Shown here: piece by piece, positions 34,644 to 43,151 of the stretch
How positions within the stretch are numbered: the stretch's first letter is position 1
How the letters are laid out: each line of letters begins with the position of its first letter
Source of the DNA: Flavobacterium psychrotrophum
Lineage (GTDB): Bacteria > Bacteroidota > Bacteroidia > Flavobacteriales > Flavobacteriaceae
Reading direction: 5' to 3'
Length of the DNA stretch: 64,000 nt
NCBI RefSeq assembly: GCF_003403075.1
Contig: NZ_CP031557.1
Coordinates: 3,968,001 to 4,032,000 of the forward strand
Made by a program: the position numbers and the translations under genes
Notes under the pieces: model-generated
The model's database searches: none
What the model saw: only the letters and a program-made list of their open reading frames with translations
What the model was told of the DNA's origin: nothing

Positions 34644-35789
34644 CTAAGCGTTAAAAGCCTGCTCAATATCGGCAATAAGATCATCAATATCCTCAATACC
34701 TACACTAAGGCGCACAAGGTCATCTGTAATGCCTATCTCTTTACGCTTTGGCTCAGGGATAGAAGCATGTGTCATCAACGCCGGGTGGTTAGCCAGTGAT
34801 TCTACACCACCAAGCGATTCGGCAAGTGTAAACACTTCAACACTCTCCAGAAATTTGATCGCATCGGCTTTTTCACCACCTTTAAAGGTAAACGATACCA
34901 TACCGCCAAAACCGCCCGTCATTTGCTTTTTGGCAATTTCATAATATGGGTGGCTTTCAAGCCCGGGATAAAACACCTTGTCTACTTTAGGATGGCTTTG
35001 TAAATACTCGGCAACTTTTTGTCCGTTAAAGCTGTGGCGCTCCATACGGATGTGCAACGTCTTGATACCACGCAGTACCAGATAAGAATCCTGCGGGCCA
35101 AGTGTACCGCCTGTAGCAAACTGTGCAAAATGCAGTTTCTCTCCCAGCGACTCATCTTTAACAATAAGTGCTCCTGCAATAACATCGCTATGGCCGCCAA
35201 GGTATTTAGTAGCACTGTGCATTACAATATCGGCACCCATATCTAAAGGGCGTTGCAGGTATGGCGTTGCAAAGGTATTATCTACCGCAAACAGTATACT
35301 CTTTTCTTTGGTTATTTGTGCGATGGCTCCAATATCGGCCAGTTTCATTAACGGGTTTGTTGGGGTTTCTACCCAAACCAGTTTCGTATTCTCATTAATA
35401 AGGCTGCGAAACTTTTCGGTATCATTCATATCCACAAAGTGGAATTTAATACCGTAGTCCTGGTAAATGCGGGTAAACATACGGTAAGTACCACCATAAA
35501 GGTCGTCCATGGCTATAACCTCATCGCCGGGCTTTAGCAGTTTCATAACCGTATCTGTCGCAGCAAGGCCAGACGAAAAGGCAAGGCCTCGCACGCCGTT
35601 CTCTATGCTGGCAAGTGCATTTTCAAGCGCGGTACGTGTAGGATTTGCCGCACGGCTGTACTCATAACCGGTATGCACACCAGGGCTCTTTTGGGCAAAA
35701 GTAGACGTTTGGTAAACGGGTGGCATAACAGCCCCTGTAGAAGGGTCGTGATGCTGGCCACCGTGTATGGTTTTTGTGTTAAATTTCAT
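34644..35789 (-). CDS. metB: Cystathionine gamma-synthase / trans-sulfuration PLP enzyme
   Basis: A 381-aa PLP-dependent enzyme of the Cys/Met metabolism family. [27 protein letters not shown] at the N-terminus, [16 protein letters not shown], the PLP phosphate region FSSGLAATD, and the Schiff-base Lys in [12 protein letters not shown] (about 193-204). Cystathionine gamma-synthase (homoserine ester + cysteine to cystathionine) and cystathionine gamma-lyase are hard to tell apart by sequence; the N-terminal GGQ..DP pattern favours the synthase annotation. No methionine genes adjoin it. A dispersed palindrome follows the stop. Confidence 0.88.
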   Translation of the reverse strand: MKFNTKTIHGGQHHDPSTGAVMPPVYQTSTFAQKSPGVHTGYEYSRAANPTRTALENALASIENGVRGLAFSSGLAATDTVMKLLKPGDEVIAMDDLYGGTYRMFTRIYQDYGIKFHFVDMNDTEKFRSLINENTKLVWVETPTNPLMKLADIGAIAQITKEKSILFAVDNTFATPYLQRPLDMGADIVMHSATKYLGGHSDVIAGALIVKDESLGEKLHFAQFATGGTLGPQDSYLVLRGIKTLHIRMERHSFNGQKVAEYLQSHPKVDKVFYPGLESHPYYEIAKKQMTGGFGGMVSFTFKGGEKADAIKFLESVEVFTLAESLGGVESLANHPALMTHASIPEPKRKEIGITDDLVRLSVGIEDIDDLIADIEQAFNA

Positions 35790-35821
35790 ATAAACTTGAT
35801 TTTCTTTCTAATACTATCCGG

Positions 35822-35829
35822 CAAATTTA
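35822..35829 (-). promoter_or_regulatory. -7 promoter box of metB
   Basis: TAAATTTG on the minus strand, 32 bp before the ATG at 35789. No TTTG at the usual -33 spacing. Confidence 0.5.
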
Positions 35830-35891
35830 CTGTAATTTAGTTACACCATTAACTGTTTTTAACCTTTACAAAACAAATAAAACAAACACCC

Positions 35892-36686
35892 ATGAAACGC
35901 TCCCTTATACTCTTAATGGCACTTACACTGCTAAGTGCCTGTAAGAAAGACAAAGAAGAAAACCCGGAAACCACATCATCTCAGGACAGCATAGCCCAGC
36001 CAGAAGCAATGACCTTTGGCAGTAAGATGTACCGCGAAAAATCTAAACTACCCGGAAAAGAACCTGTAACCTATGTAAGCATTGATGTGCCTGAAGCAGA
36101 TAATAAAGATGCAGTGTCTGACAGTATAAACAATAAGATATTCCATGTAGTGCGCAGCATTGTATACTTTGGCGAAAAGCCTACCAATGCCAAGAGCTAC
36201 CAGGAACTGATGGATTCTTTTATAGGGTCTTACGACAACTTTAAAAAACAGTACCCTGATGAAGATGTGCCGTGGGAAGCAAAAATTAAAGCTACAATTG
36301 AGTACCAAACGGACAGTATTATAAACATAAAGCTGAACAACTATATGTTTACCGGCGGTGCTCATGGCTATGAAGGTAACCGTTCGTTATTGTTTGATGC
36401 AAAAACGGGACACTCGCTTACGCGCAAAGATATCTTTAAAGATGAAAAAGGCTTTACCGCCCTTGCCGAAAAGAAATTCCGTGAAAAGTTTAAGATACCC
36501 GCAGGTAAGAACATTAATGCAACAGGCCTGTTCTTCCCTAACGATAAATTTATACTACCGGAAGCCATCTTTATCAATAAGAATGGCATCCTGCTGTATT
36601 ATAATGCTGTAGAAGTTGGCTCTTTTGCCGATGGTGCTAAAGAAATAGAAATTCCATACAGCGAAGCAAAGGCTTTTCTTAAGTAA
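35892..36686 (+). CDS. DUF3298/DUF4163 (RsiV-like) lipoprotein
   Basis: A 264-aa lipoprotein: MKRSLILLMALTLLSAC with lipobox LSAC, followed by a Lys/Asp/Glu-rich linker. The N-terminal part (about 45-155) corresponds to DUF4163, and the C-terminal part (about 160-262) to DUF3298, with GGAHGYEGNRSLLFDAKTG, a TRKDIF segment and the closing VEVGSFADGAKEIEIPY. The same pair of domains makes the extracellular half of the lysozyme-binding anti-sigma factor RsiV in Bacillus; no sigma factor is adjacent here. It ends in a strong bidirectional terminator. Confidence 0.87.
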   Translation: MKRSLILLMALTLLSACKKDKEENPETTSSQDSIAQPEAMTFGSKMYREKSKLPGKEPVTYVSIDVPEADNKDAVSDSINNKIFHVVRSIVYFGEKPTNAKSYQELMDSFIGSYDNFKKQYPDEDVPWEAKIKATIEYQTDSIINIKLNNYMFTGGAHGYEGNRSLLFDAKTGHSLTRKDIFKDEKGFTALAEKKFREKFKIPAGKNINATGLFFPNDKFILPEAIFINKNGILLYYNAVEVGSFADGAKEIEIPYSEAKAFLK

Positions 36687-36733
36687 AATTTACAGCCCGC
36701 TTGCCTATCCCGGCAAGCGGGCTGTAAATTTTT
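36685..36733. terminator. Long bidirectional terminator
   Basis: AAAATTTACAGCCCGCTTGCC pairs with the near-perfect complement starting at 36712 around TATCCC. A/T-runs on both ends serve the convergent DUF3298 and DinB genes. The DinB stop codon lies inside it. Confidence 0.93.
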
Positions 36734-37187
36734 AAACAAACTTCCTCAACTGCATCATGATACCCAGATGCAGCGACTCGTGGTGGTTGTTAAAGGCTAT
36801 GGCATCTTCAACCGTATCTAACGAAAAGCCCATTTCGCTCTTGCGGGCATTATAGGTGGTAAATAAGCTATTTGCATAATCCTGCTCTGTCTTTTCGGCT
36901 AAAGAAAATAACAATTCCCTTATTACATCGGCTTCAGCCTGTGTAATATCGCGCTCGGGCTTGGTGCCACGGGCATACATGGCTACAAGTTCATCGCTTA
37001 CATTTAGTGGTGTATTACTCCCTTTATACACCAACGATTGCTGCGACACCAAAACATGACCAATATTCCAGATCAGGTTGTTGTTAAATCCTACAGGTAT
37101 TTTATTAAGCTGCTCCAGCGTATAATCTTCAAAATATTTATCGAACAATTCGCGCAGGCGGCGTGTAATTTTAAATTCGGTTTCCAT
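36732..37187 (-). CDS. DinB family protein
   Basis: A 151-aa four-helix-bundle protein of the DinB/YfiT superfamily. NLIWNIGHVLVSQQSLVY carries the first metal-ligand His (about 48) and FNNHHESLHLGIMMQLRKF the C-terminal His pair. Members are often metal-dependent thiol-related transferases (bacillithiol/mycothiol) or of unknown role; this one is uncharacterised. The start is ATG 37187 (METEFKITRR). The longer open frame to 37292 is produced by the CAAAG repeat (a spurious hydrophobic stretch with FLCATLWLLCASL). Confidence 0.85.
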   Translation of the reverse strand: METEFKITRRLRELFDKYFEDYTLEQLNKIPVGFNNNLIWNIGHVLVSQQSLVYKGSNTPLNVSDELVAMYARGTKPERDITQAEADVIRELLFSLAEKTEQDYANSLFTTYNARKSEMGFSLDTVEDAIAFNNHHESLHLGIMMQLRKFV

Positions 37188-37203
37188 TTTAGAATATTTG
37201 TTT

Positions 37204-37340
37204 CGCAAAGATGCGCAAAGAAGCCACAAAGTTGCACAAAGAAATATAAAAAATTTCGCAAGGCTTTGTGGTTCTTTATGTACGATTTTCAATTTTAAAC
37301 TTTGCGTTTCTTCGTGCCTTCTTTGCGTTACTTTGTGTTA
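37204..37340. repeat. CAAAG-rich interrupted palindrome, copy 1
   Basis: The left arm (37204-37243) repeats CGCAAAG/CACAAAG. The right arm (about 37309-37340) carries the complement (CTTTGCG...CTTTGTG). Between DinB and the ALDH gene. Related copies lie at 53632-53741 and 58862-58986. Confidence 0.7.
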
Positions 37341-37397
37341 CAACCCGAACTAATACTTTCTTTGCGAATATTTCTGTAAACACACCTAAAAAAGATT

Positions 37398-37405
37398 TAT
37401 ATTTG
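37398..37405 (+). promoter_or_regulatory. -7 promoter box of the ALDH gene
   Basis: TATATTTG, 35 bp before the ATG at 37441. It lies outside the repeat. Confidence 0.55.
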
Positions 37406-37440
37406 TGTATTATAACAACAAACAGTAAAAAAGTTACAAA

Positions 37441-38988
37441 ATGGCAACACTTACCGATGTTTTCGGCATACAAAAAGCCCTGACCCAACTGGGGATAACT
37501 GAAACAAATAAAGGCACATCTACCGGCCTTGAGAGTTTTGCGAACGGCGAATTGCTAAGTTCGTTTTCTCCGGTAGACGGATCGCTGATCGCGAAAGTAC
37601 AGGTTTCTACACCGGACGATTACCAGGCTGTGATGGCTAAAGCCGAAGCTGCTTTTAAAACATGGAGGCTGGTACCGGCACCTAAGCGTGGCGAAATTGT
37701 ACGCCAGATGGGCGACGAGCTGCGTAAGCATAAAGATGCCCTGGGACAACTGGTAAGCTACGAAATGGGTAAAAGCCTGCAGGAAGGCCTTGGCGAGGTG
37801 CAGGAAATGATAGACATATGCGATTTTGCCGTAGGATTATCGCGCCAGCTGTATGGCCTTACGATGCATAGCGAGCGCCCAAGCCACCGTATGTATGAGC
37901 AATGGCACCCACTGGGTATTGTAGGTATTATATCTGCCTTTAACTTTCCGGTAGCGGTATGGAGCTGGAATTCTATGCTGGCACTTATATGTGGCGACGT
38001 TTGCGTATGGAAACCATCATCTAAAACGCCGTTGTGTGGTATTGCCTGCCAAAACATCATCCAGAAAGTTTTAAAAGAAAACAACCTGCCTGAAGGTGTA
38101 TTCTCTCTTGTAACCGGTGAAGATTGTAACGAACTAATCAATAACGACAAACGTATACCTCTGGTATCATTTACAGGCTCTACCCGCGTGGGCAGGCACG
38201 TAAGCCAGGTGGTGGCCGGCCGTTTTGGAAAAACCATATTAGAGCTTGGTGGCAATAATGCCATTATAGTTAGTGAACATGCAGATATTAGCATGGTACT
38301 TGTAGGTGCTGTATTTGGCGCAGTAGGTACTGCAGGTCAGCGTTGCACTACTACGCGCAGGCTTATAATACACGAAAGTGTATATGACAAAACCGTAGAG
38401 GTACTTAAGAGCGCGTACAGCCAGCTTAGCATAGGCAACCCACTGGATAGTAACAACCACGTAGGCCCGCTTATTGATAAGACTGCTGTTGAGGCATATC
38501 TTACTTCTATTGAAAAGGCTAAAGCCGAAGGCGGCAAAGTACTGGTAGAAGGCGGTGTGCTGCAAGGCGAAGGCTATGAAAGCGGCTGTTATGTAAAGCC
38601 ATGCATTATTGAGGCTGAAAACCACTTTGAAATAGTACAGCACGAAACATTTGCACCTATTTTATATGTAATGAAATACAGCAATATTGAAGAGGCTATT
38701 GAAATGCAGAACGGTGTACCGCAAGGCTTATCGTCTTCGATATTTACAAACAATATGCGCGAAATGGAACTATTCCTTTCGCAGCAGGGTTCTGACTGTG
38801 GTATTGCCAACGTAAACATTGGTACTTCAGGAGCTGAGATAGGTGGTGCCTTTGGCGGCGAAAAAGAAACCGGTGGCGGCCGCGAAAGTGGAAGCGATGC
38901 CTGGAGGGCTTACATGCGCAGGCAAACCAACACCATTAACTACGGTACCCAGCTGCCATTAGCGCAGGGTATTAAATTTGACTTGTAA
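37441..38988 (+). CDS. amaB: ALDH7-type aldehyde dehydrogenase (aminoadipate semialdehyde / piperideine-6-carboxylate)
   Basis: A 515-aa NAD(P)-dependent aldehyde dehydrogenase. GIISAFNFPVAVWSWNSMLAL and VWKPSSKTPL form the cofactor region, SFTGSTRVGRHV the Rossmann turn, LELGGNNA holds the general-base Glu, and GTAGQRCTTTRRL the catalytic Cys. The pattern fits ALDH7/AmaB, which oxidises alpha-aminoadipate semialdehyde in lysine catabolism. The exact substrate is inferred from family likeness; no other lysine-degradation gene adjoins. Monocistronic, with terminator 39012-39045. Confidence 0.9.
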   Translation: MATLTDVFGIQKALTQLGITETNKGTSTGLESFANGELLSSFSPVDGSLIAKVQVSTPDDYQAVMAKAEAAFKTWRLVPAPKRGEIVRQMGDELRKHKDALGQLVSYEMGKSLQEGLGEVQEMIDICDFAVGLSRQLYGLTMHSERPSHRMYEQWHPLGIVGIISAFNFPVAVWSWNSMLALICGDVCVWKPSSKTPLCGIACQNIIQKVLKENNLPEGVFSLVTGEDCNELINNDKRIPLVSFTGSTRVGRHVSQVVAGRFGKTILELGGNNAIIVSEHADISMVLVGAVFGAVGTAGQRCTTTRRLIIHESVYDKTVEVLKSAYSQLSIGNPLDSNNHVGPLIDKTAVEAYLTSIEKAKAEGGKVLVEGGVLQGEGYESGCYVKPCIIEAENHFEIVQHETFAPILYVMKYSNIEEAIEMQNGVPQGLSSSIFTNNMREMELFLSQQGSDCGIANVNIGTSGAEIGGAFGGEKETGGGRESGSDAWRAYMRRQTNTINYGTQLPLAQGIKFDL

Positions 38989-39011
38989 TCATCTTACTTT
39001 TTTATAAAACG

Positions 39012-39045
39012 AATAGCTGCCCAACAAAAGGGCAGCTATTTTTTT
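39012..39045 (+). terminator. Terminator of the ALDH gene
   Basis: AATAGCTGCCC (39012-39022), loop AACAAAA, GGGCAGCTATT (39030-39040), then T-run. Confidence 0.92.
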
Positions 39046-39155
39046 GTGCTATGGTTTGAGTCGGCATATATTATCAATGCGTATTGATTTTGACCTAAAC
39101 GCGCTGATTTTCAAAAAATAAGCTATCTTAGCCTCCAACATTAAAAACCAGCCAC

Positions 39156-40613
39156 ATGAAAAAAATTTTACTATTGCTGTTACTGCTTCCGGTAGCGGCG
39201 CTTTCGCAAAAAATAAAGATTAAAGGAGAAAAAGTCCTTTTTGATGAAAAGGAAGTCTGCCTGCTAAAAAAAACAGGTAGCGACTACGTTTTTTCAAGTC
39301 TTGACAAAACAAAGCAATTTACCGCGCGCTACAACCAGCTCATGCAGGATAAAGAAGTGTTATACCAATGGCTAACGATAAGCAGCCCGGACGGATCGCA
39401 AAGCAGCGAGATTCCGTATGAGGTATTGCAAATGTCGTTTGACTCTTCAAAAATCGTTACCAAACTGCTGTCTGAAAAATACGGACTTATAGATACTTCG
39501 GGAATCAATCAGGCTAAACTTCAGGAATTTTATGGCGTGCAGCGCGATAACCTGAGTGAAAAGTACATGAAAAGCATGACGGAAGCCAATGCCGATGCAA
39601 AAGTAAGCCAACAGGAATATGCCGCTAAGGTAGCTGCGGTACGTCCGTTTGTAAAAGGTGATAATACCGTAGTTGCAGGTGGGCAAATGGGTACTAAAAT
39701 TATGGGTAAGGTGATTCCGATAAAGTACAACCATATGGGCAGTAACCAGCCTATAAGGGTTATTGACCTTGATAACATTACCGTGGCAAGCGCCGAGATA
39801 ACCGGAAATGGGAATAATGACATTAATGTTACGCTATTTAATAAAAACACCTTTACTTACAAGGCAAAACGCCGCTATACCGATACAGACAATGCTCTGT
39901 TCCTGACCCAACTGGTTGAGGAGCTTGTATCGCGCGATATGGTACTGGGGCACCAGGCAAAACAGTACGAAAACAAACTGTATAACGAAAAAGTAAAACT
40001 TGCCAAAGAACGCAGTGCTAACATTTATAACAAGCCGGGCTATGCTATTGACGAAAAAGGTGTAACCTACAAAGGCGGTACTGTTACGGCACAGTTCCAG
40101 AAACTGGATATTAACGAAACCGGAAATACAGAAGTAGTAGATGCTATAGATAACTATGGCAAAAAAGTATCTGTAAAATACCTGAACGAAAAAGGCAAGG
40201 AACGCACCGCAACCTTAAACGCATCTGACGGCGCACGTTTTTGTGTAACTAATACCGATGGTACCCAAACCTGTTACCTGGGCATGAAAGTAAAGGGCGA
40301 TGCCCTGAAAAAGCTTTCAAATGCCATGTCGTTAGGTTTTAGCAATGCTTACTTTTACCAAATCGTATATGAGAGTAATGGTAACCTGGTGCTTAAAGAT
40401 CCGGTAGAGGGCGGTATCTATGTTGTAAAGATAAAAGACAAAAAAGAAGGCCAGATGATAGACAAACGCAGTAACGAAAAACTGTCTGTAGAGTTATCAG
40501 AATACCTTTCAAAATGTAAAAGCGTAGTGAGCGAACTCTCAGGAGGCAACCTCGACCTTAAGGTTGAAGATAACCTCATCAGCCTGATGAAAGAATACAA
40601 CAGCTGTAAATAA
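39156..40613 (+). CDS. Secreted protein of unknown function
   Basis: A 485-aa exported protein with signal MKKILLLLLLLPVAALSQ. The mature part mixes a charged N-terminal region (KIKGEKVLFDEKEVCLL...), a probable helical linker (about 140-180), a beta-rich centre, and a C-terminal helical stretch with two Cys. No T9SS domain and no known family recognised. A TATCTTAG variant -7 lies about 30 bp upstream. Convergent with another secreted-protein gene, sharing the terminator. A role in the envelope is all the signal peptide supports. Confidence 0.75.
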   Translation: MKKILLLLLLLPVAALSQKIKIKGEKVLFDEKEVCLLKKTGSDYVFSSLDKTKQFTARYNQLMQDKEVLYQWLTISSPDGSQSSEIPYEVLQMSFDSSKIVTKLLSEKYGLIDTSGINQAKLQEFYGVQRDNLSEKYMKSMTEANADAKVSQQEYAAKVAAVRPFVKGDNTVVAGGQMGTKIMGKVIPIKYNHMGSNQPIRVIDLDNITVASAEITGNGNNDINVTLFNKNTFTYKAKRRYTDTDNALFLTQLVEELVSRDMVLGHQAKQYENKLYNEKVKLAKERSANIYNKPGYAIDEKGVTYKGGTVTAQFQKLDINETGNTEVVDAIDNYGKKVSVKYLNEKGKERTATLNASDGARFCVTNTDGTQTCYLGMKVKGDALKKLSNAMSLGFSNAYFYQIVYESNGNLVLKDPVEGGIYVVKIKDKKEGQMIDKRSNEKLSVELSEYLSKCKSVVSELSGGNLDLKVEDNLISLMKEYNSCK

Positions 40614-40617
40614 ATAC

Positions 40618-40654
40618 AAAAATGGCTGCTCCAAATCATGGAGCAGCCATTTTT
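40618..40654. terminator. Bidirectional terminator between two secreted-protein genes
   Basis: AAAAATGGCTGCTCC (40618-40632), loop AAATCAT, GGAGCAGCCATTTTT (40640-40654): a perfect 15-bp stem. Confidence 0.93.
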
Positions 40655-40672
40655 GTTTTAGATAGTATTGCA

Positions 40673-42238
40673 CTATTCTACCGCTATTTTTAGAAGTTGC
40701 TTATTTCTGCCTTTACGACCTATAAAGTACAGTGAATTATTCTGTTTAGATATAGCTCCCAGCATTACCATAAAGGGCACCTCATTTTCATCATCAGCCA
40801 AAAGTATCTGATAATCAAAATCTCCATTTTGTCCTATGCGTATCACATTAAGATTAGACCTGTTAGGGCTCTTTTGGTTAAATTGTATGCGCTCATTTTT
40901 TAGCTTTTTAACTTTATCAGCAGTGTTAATAAAAAAGAATGTATTACCTCCCTTAATTATTGACGAATATGAGACATAAGGATTACTTCCGTCTGTACTT
41001 TGCCTCTTGTTTATATTGCGTGCCCATAAGAGTTCACCACCATCGCTTATCCTGGCAGATATAATATCATCATAATTAAAAAAATAATTAGCATACCCCA
41101 TACTTCCGTTCATGCCCATATTATGCGATACGGTAACATAATGTTCTTCGGCATTAAAAACTATATCCCCGTTATCTGCAAGAAACATATCTCTAAAAGT
41201 AATATTTTTAAGCTCCCCGTCTTTATTCTTACCATACTTATCAACCATAAACTGTTCTGTAAAAGGGCTGAATTTGCTTGTTGCAATATCTAGATTAACG
41301 GGATCCATATCAAAGTAACATAGCCCTTTAAAACGGGTATCTTTACGATCACTGTAAAAACCTACACAGGCTATCCTGTCTTTTTTTACCAATACTTTTA
41401 ATGAAGCAGCAAAATGTTCCTGAACATTAAACACCTGTGTTTTACTATCGCTTTTTGTTATACGGGTTAATTCATATCTGTATTTTCCACCCTCTTCCTT
41501 CTCTTTCGTTTCCTTTGTATACACCTTGCCTAAAAGATAAACGACATTGCCATCTGCACTTACATCTATATTTTCATGTTGAAATTTCCAGTCTTTTATA
41601 TCCCTTTTAAACGTATGGTCAATTTTAAGATCGAGGTTAAAATCGTAAACATATATTTTATGTAACTTATTATGCTCTTCTTTATCATCCATATCTATAG
41701 AGATACTAAATGCTGTTTTGTTTTTGTTAACCAGCATTATTGCACGGTTGTCTTTATCATATCCGGCAAACATACTATTGACGCCCATGCGGTTCTTTTT
41801 TAGCTCCTCGCGTTTTAACCTGAAAAGTTCTTTAGGCGTAAATACAAAATCAGAAAGGTTGGCAGTATTTGCACTACACACATAGGCTCTATCCTCTTTA
41901 TTATACATAAATGCAATAATATTAACCTTCGCACCTTTTACAGTAATACCTAACACACTACCGCGTTCTTCAAGAGGATATTCATATTCTTTTATAAGCT
42001 TCATATTCTTGTCATAATGCTCAAAATAGTAGCCTGACGAAGCCAAATGAAAAAGGCCTCCCTGATAGGAACGCACTATAACCACACCGCCCTCTTCATC
42101 CTCATCAACAGAAACGATTTCGGAATGCTTGTATTTATCTTCAAATACCTCGCTCTTTTGCAGCTTACAGGGAATATTCTGTGCGCTTGAGGTTAAAAAA
42201 AAAAGAGTGCATAAAACGCCCAGGAAAATCTTGTTCAT
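40673..42238 (-). CDS. Secreted protein of unknown function, propeller-like
   Basis: A 521-aa exported protein with signal MNKIFLGVLCTLFFLTSSAQ. It has repeated beta-strand blocks with aromatic/Asp-rich turns (VSADGNVVYLLGKVY, LADNGDIVFNAEEHYV, ARISDGGELLWARNI), suggesting a beta-propeller. No sorting domain and no catalytic motif visible. The family appears in Bacteroidota as hypothetical proteins. A -7 box lies 22 bp before the ATG. Convergent with the 485-aa gene. Confidence 0.75.
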   Translation of the reverse strand: MNKIFLGVLCTLFFLTSSAQNIPCKLQKSEVFEDKYKHSEIVSVDEDEEGGVVIVRSYQGGLFHLASSGYYFEHYDKNMKLIKEYEYPLEERGSVLGITVKGAKVNIIAFMYNKEDRAYVCSANTANLSDFVFTPKELFRLKREELKKNRMGVNSMFAGYDKDNRAIMLVNKNKTAFSISIDMDDKEEHNKLHKIYVYDFNLDLKIDHTFKRDIKDWKFQHENIDVSADGNVVYLLGKVYTKETKEKEEGGKYRYELTRITKSDSKTQVFNVQEHFAASLKVLVKKDRIACVGFYSDRKDTRFKGLCYFDMDPVNLDIATSKFSPFTEQFMVDKYGKNKDGELKNITFRDMFLADNGDIVFNAEEHYVTVSHNMGMNGSMGYANYFFNYDDIISARISDGGELLWARNINKRQSTDGSNPYVSYSSIIKGGNTFFFINTADKVKKLKNERIQFNQKSPNRSNLNVIRIGQNGDFDYQILLADDENEVPFMVMLGAISKQNNSLYFIGRKGRNKQLLKIAVE

Positions 42239-42260
42239 ATTCGTTTAGATTGGTTTCTGC

Positions 42261-42268
42261 CAAAAGTA
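42261..42268 (-). promoter_or_regulatory. -7 promoter box of the 521-aa secreted-protein gene
   Basis: TACTTTTG on the minus strand, 22 bp before the ATG at 42238. Confidence 0.55.
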
Positions 42269-42307
42269 TAAAAATCCATTTTAACTTTAACATTTTATTC
42301 CTGTCCA

Positions 42308-42330
42308 TAAAAAAAGCCCCATAACGGGGC
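42308..42330 (-). terminator. Terminator of the hemJ-kinase-enoyl-CoA hydratase unit
   Basis: On the minus strand GCCCC (42326-42330), loop GTTAT, GGGGC (42316-42320), then seven T. It follows the enoyl-CoA hydratase stop. Confidence 0.85.
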
Positions 42331-42356
42331 AATTAAATTTTTCTGTCTACAGCTAA

Positions 42357-43139
42357 TTACTTACCCGGAAAAACAGGTTTCCTTTTTTCAAGAAACGCTG
42401 TAGTACCTTCTTTAAAATCTTCGGTACCAAAGGCCTCTCCAAAGCCTTTAACCTCCTGGTTATAACCATTAACACCATCTTCAAAACCGGCGTTAACAGC
42501 CTTAATAGCTTTTGAAATTGCAACAGGAGAGTTTTTAATGATTTTACCCGCTATGCTTTTTGCAAGATCCAGTAATTCTGCCTGCGGCACTACGTGATTT
42601 ACAAGACCCCATGCCAGGGCATCCTGTGCGGTAACCATACCGGCTGTCATTATCATTTCAAAAGCGCGGCCTTTACCTACAAGCTGCGGCAGGCGCTGCG
42701 TACCGCCATATCCGGGAATTACACCAAGCGATACTTCCGGCAAGCCCATCTTTGCATTATCAGACGCTATACGGAAATGGCAAGCCATAGCAAGCTCTAA
42801 ACCTCCGCCCAGTGCAAAACCATTAATGGCAGCAATAACCGGCGTGCTAAGATCCTGCACAAAATCAAACAAAAGCGCCTGGCCAAGGGCAGCAAGCTTT
42901 TCGCCTTCATCTACATTAAAATCGGCAAACTCAGCAATGTCTGCACCGGCTACAAAAGCTTTTTCGCCACTGCCTGTTATGATTATAGCCTTTACATAAG
43001 AGTTCTGGTCGTATGCTTCAAAGGCATCGTGCAGCTCTACAATGGTTTCTTTATTAAGCGCGTTTAGCTTAGTTGGCCTGTTTATGGTAATGATGCCTAT
43101 GTTATCTTCGGCAGTTACCGTAATGTTTTCGTATGCCAT
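42357..43139 (-). CDS. Enoyl-CoA hydratase/isomerase family protein
   Basis: A 260-aa crotonase-fold enzyme. KAFVAGADIAEFADFN gives the first part of the oxyanion hole and INGFALGGGLELAMACHFRIA the second. The two catalytic glutamates are expected at the E of GGGLELAMACH and in GLPEVSLGVIPGYGGTQRL; both are present, so a true hydratase is likely. Acts in fatty-acid or amino-acid-derived acyl-CoA oxidation. The start is 12 bp after the kinase gene, so it is the last gene of the hemJ-kinase unit; the metabolic link to heme is not evident. Confidence 0.92.
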   Translation of the reverse strand: MAYENITVTAEDNIGIITINRPTKLNALNKETIVELHDAFEAYDQNSYVKAIIITGSGEKAFVAGADIAEFADFNVDEGEKLAALGQALLFDFVQDLSTPVIAAINGFALGGGLELAMACHFRIASDNAKMGLPEVSLGVIPGYGGTQRLPQLVGKGRAFEMIMTAGMVTAQDALAWGLVNHVVPQAELLDLAKSIAGKIIKNSPVAISKAIKAVNAGFEDGVNGYNQEVKGFGEAFGTEDFKEGTTAFLEKRKPVFPGK

Positions 43140-43151
43140 GTTTTTTGTTTG

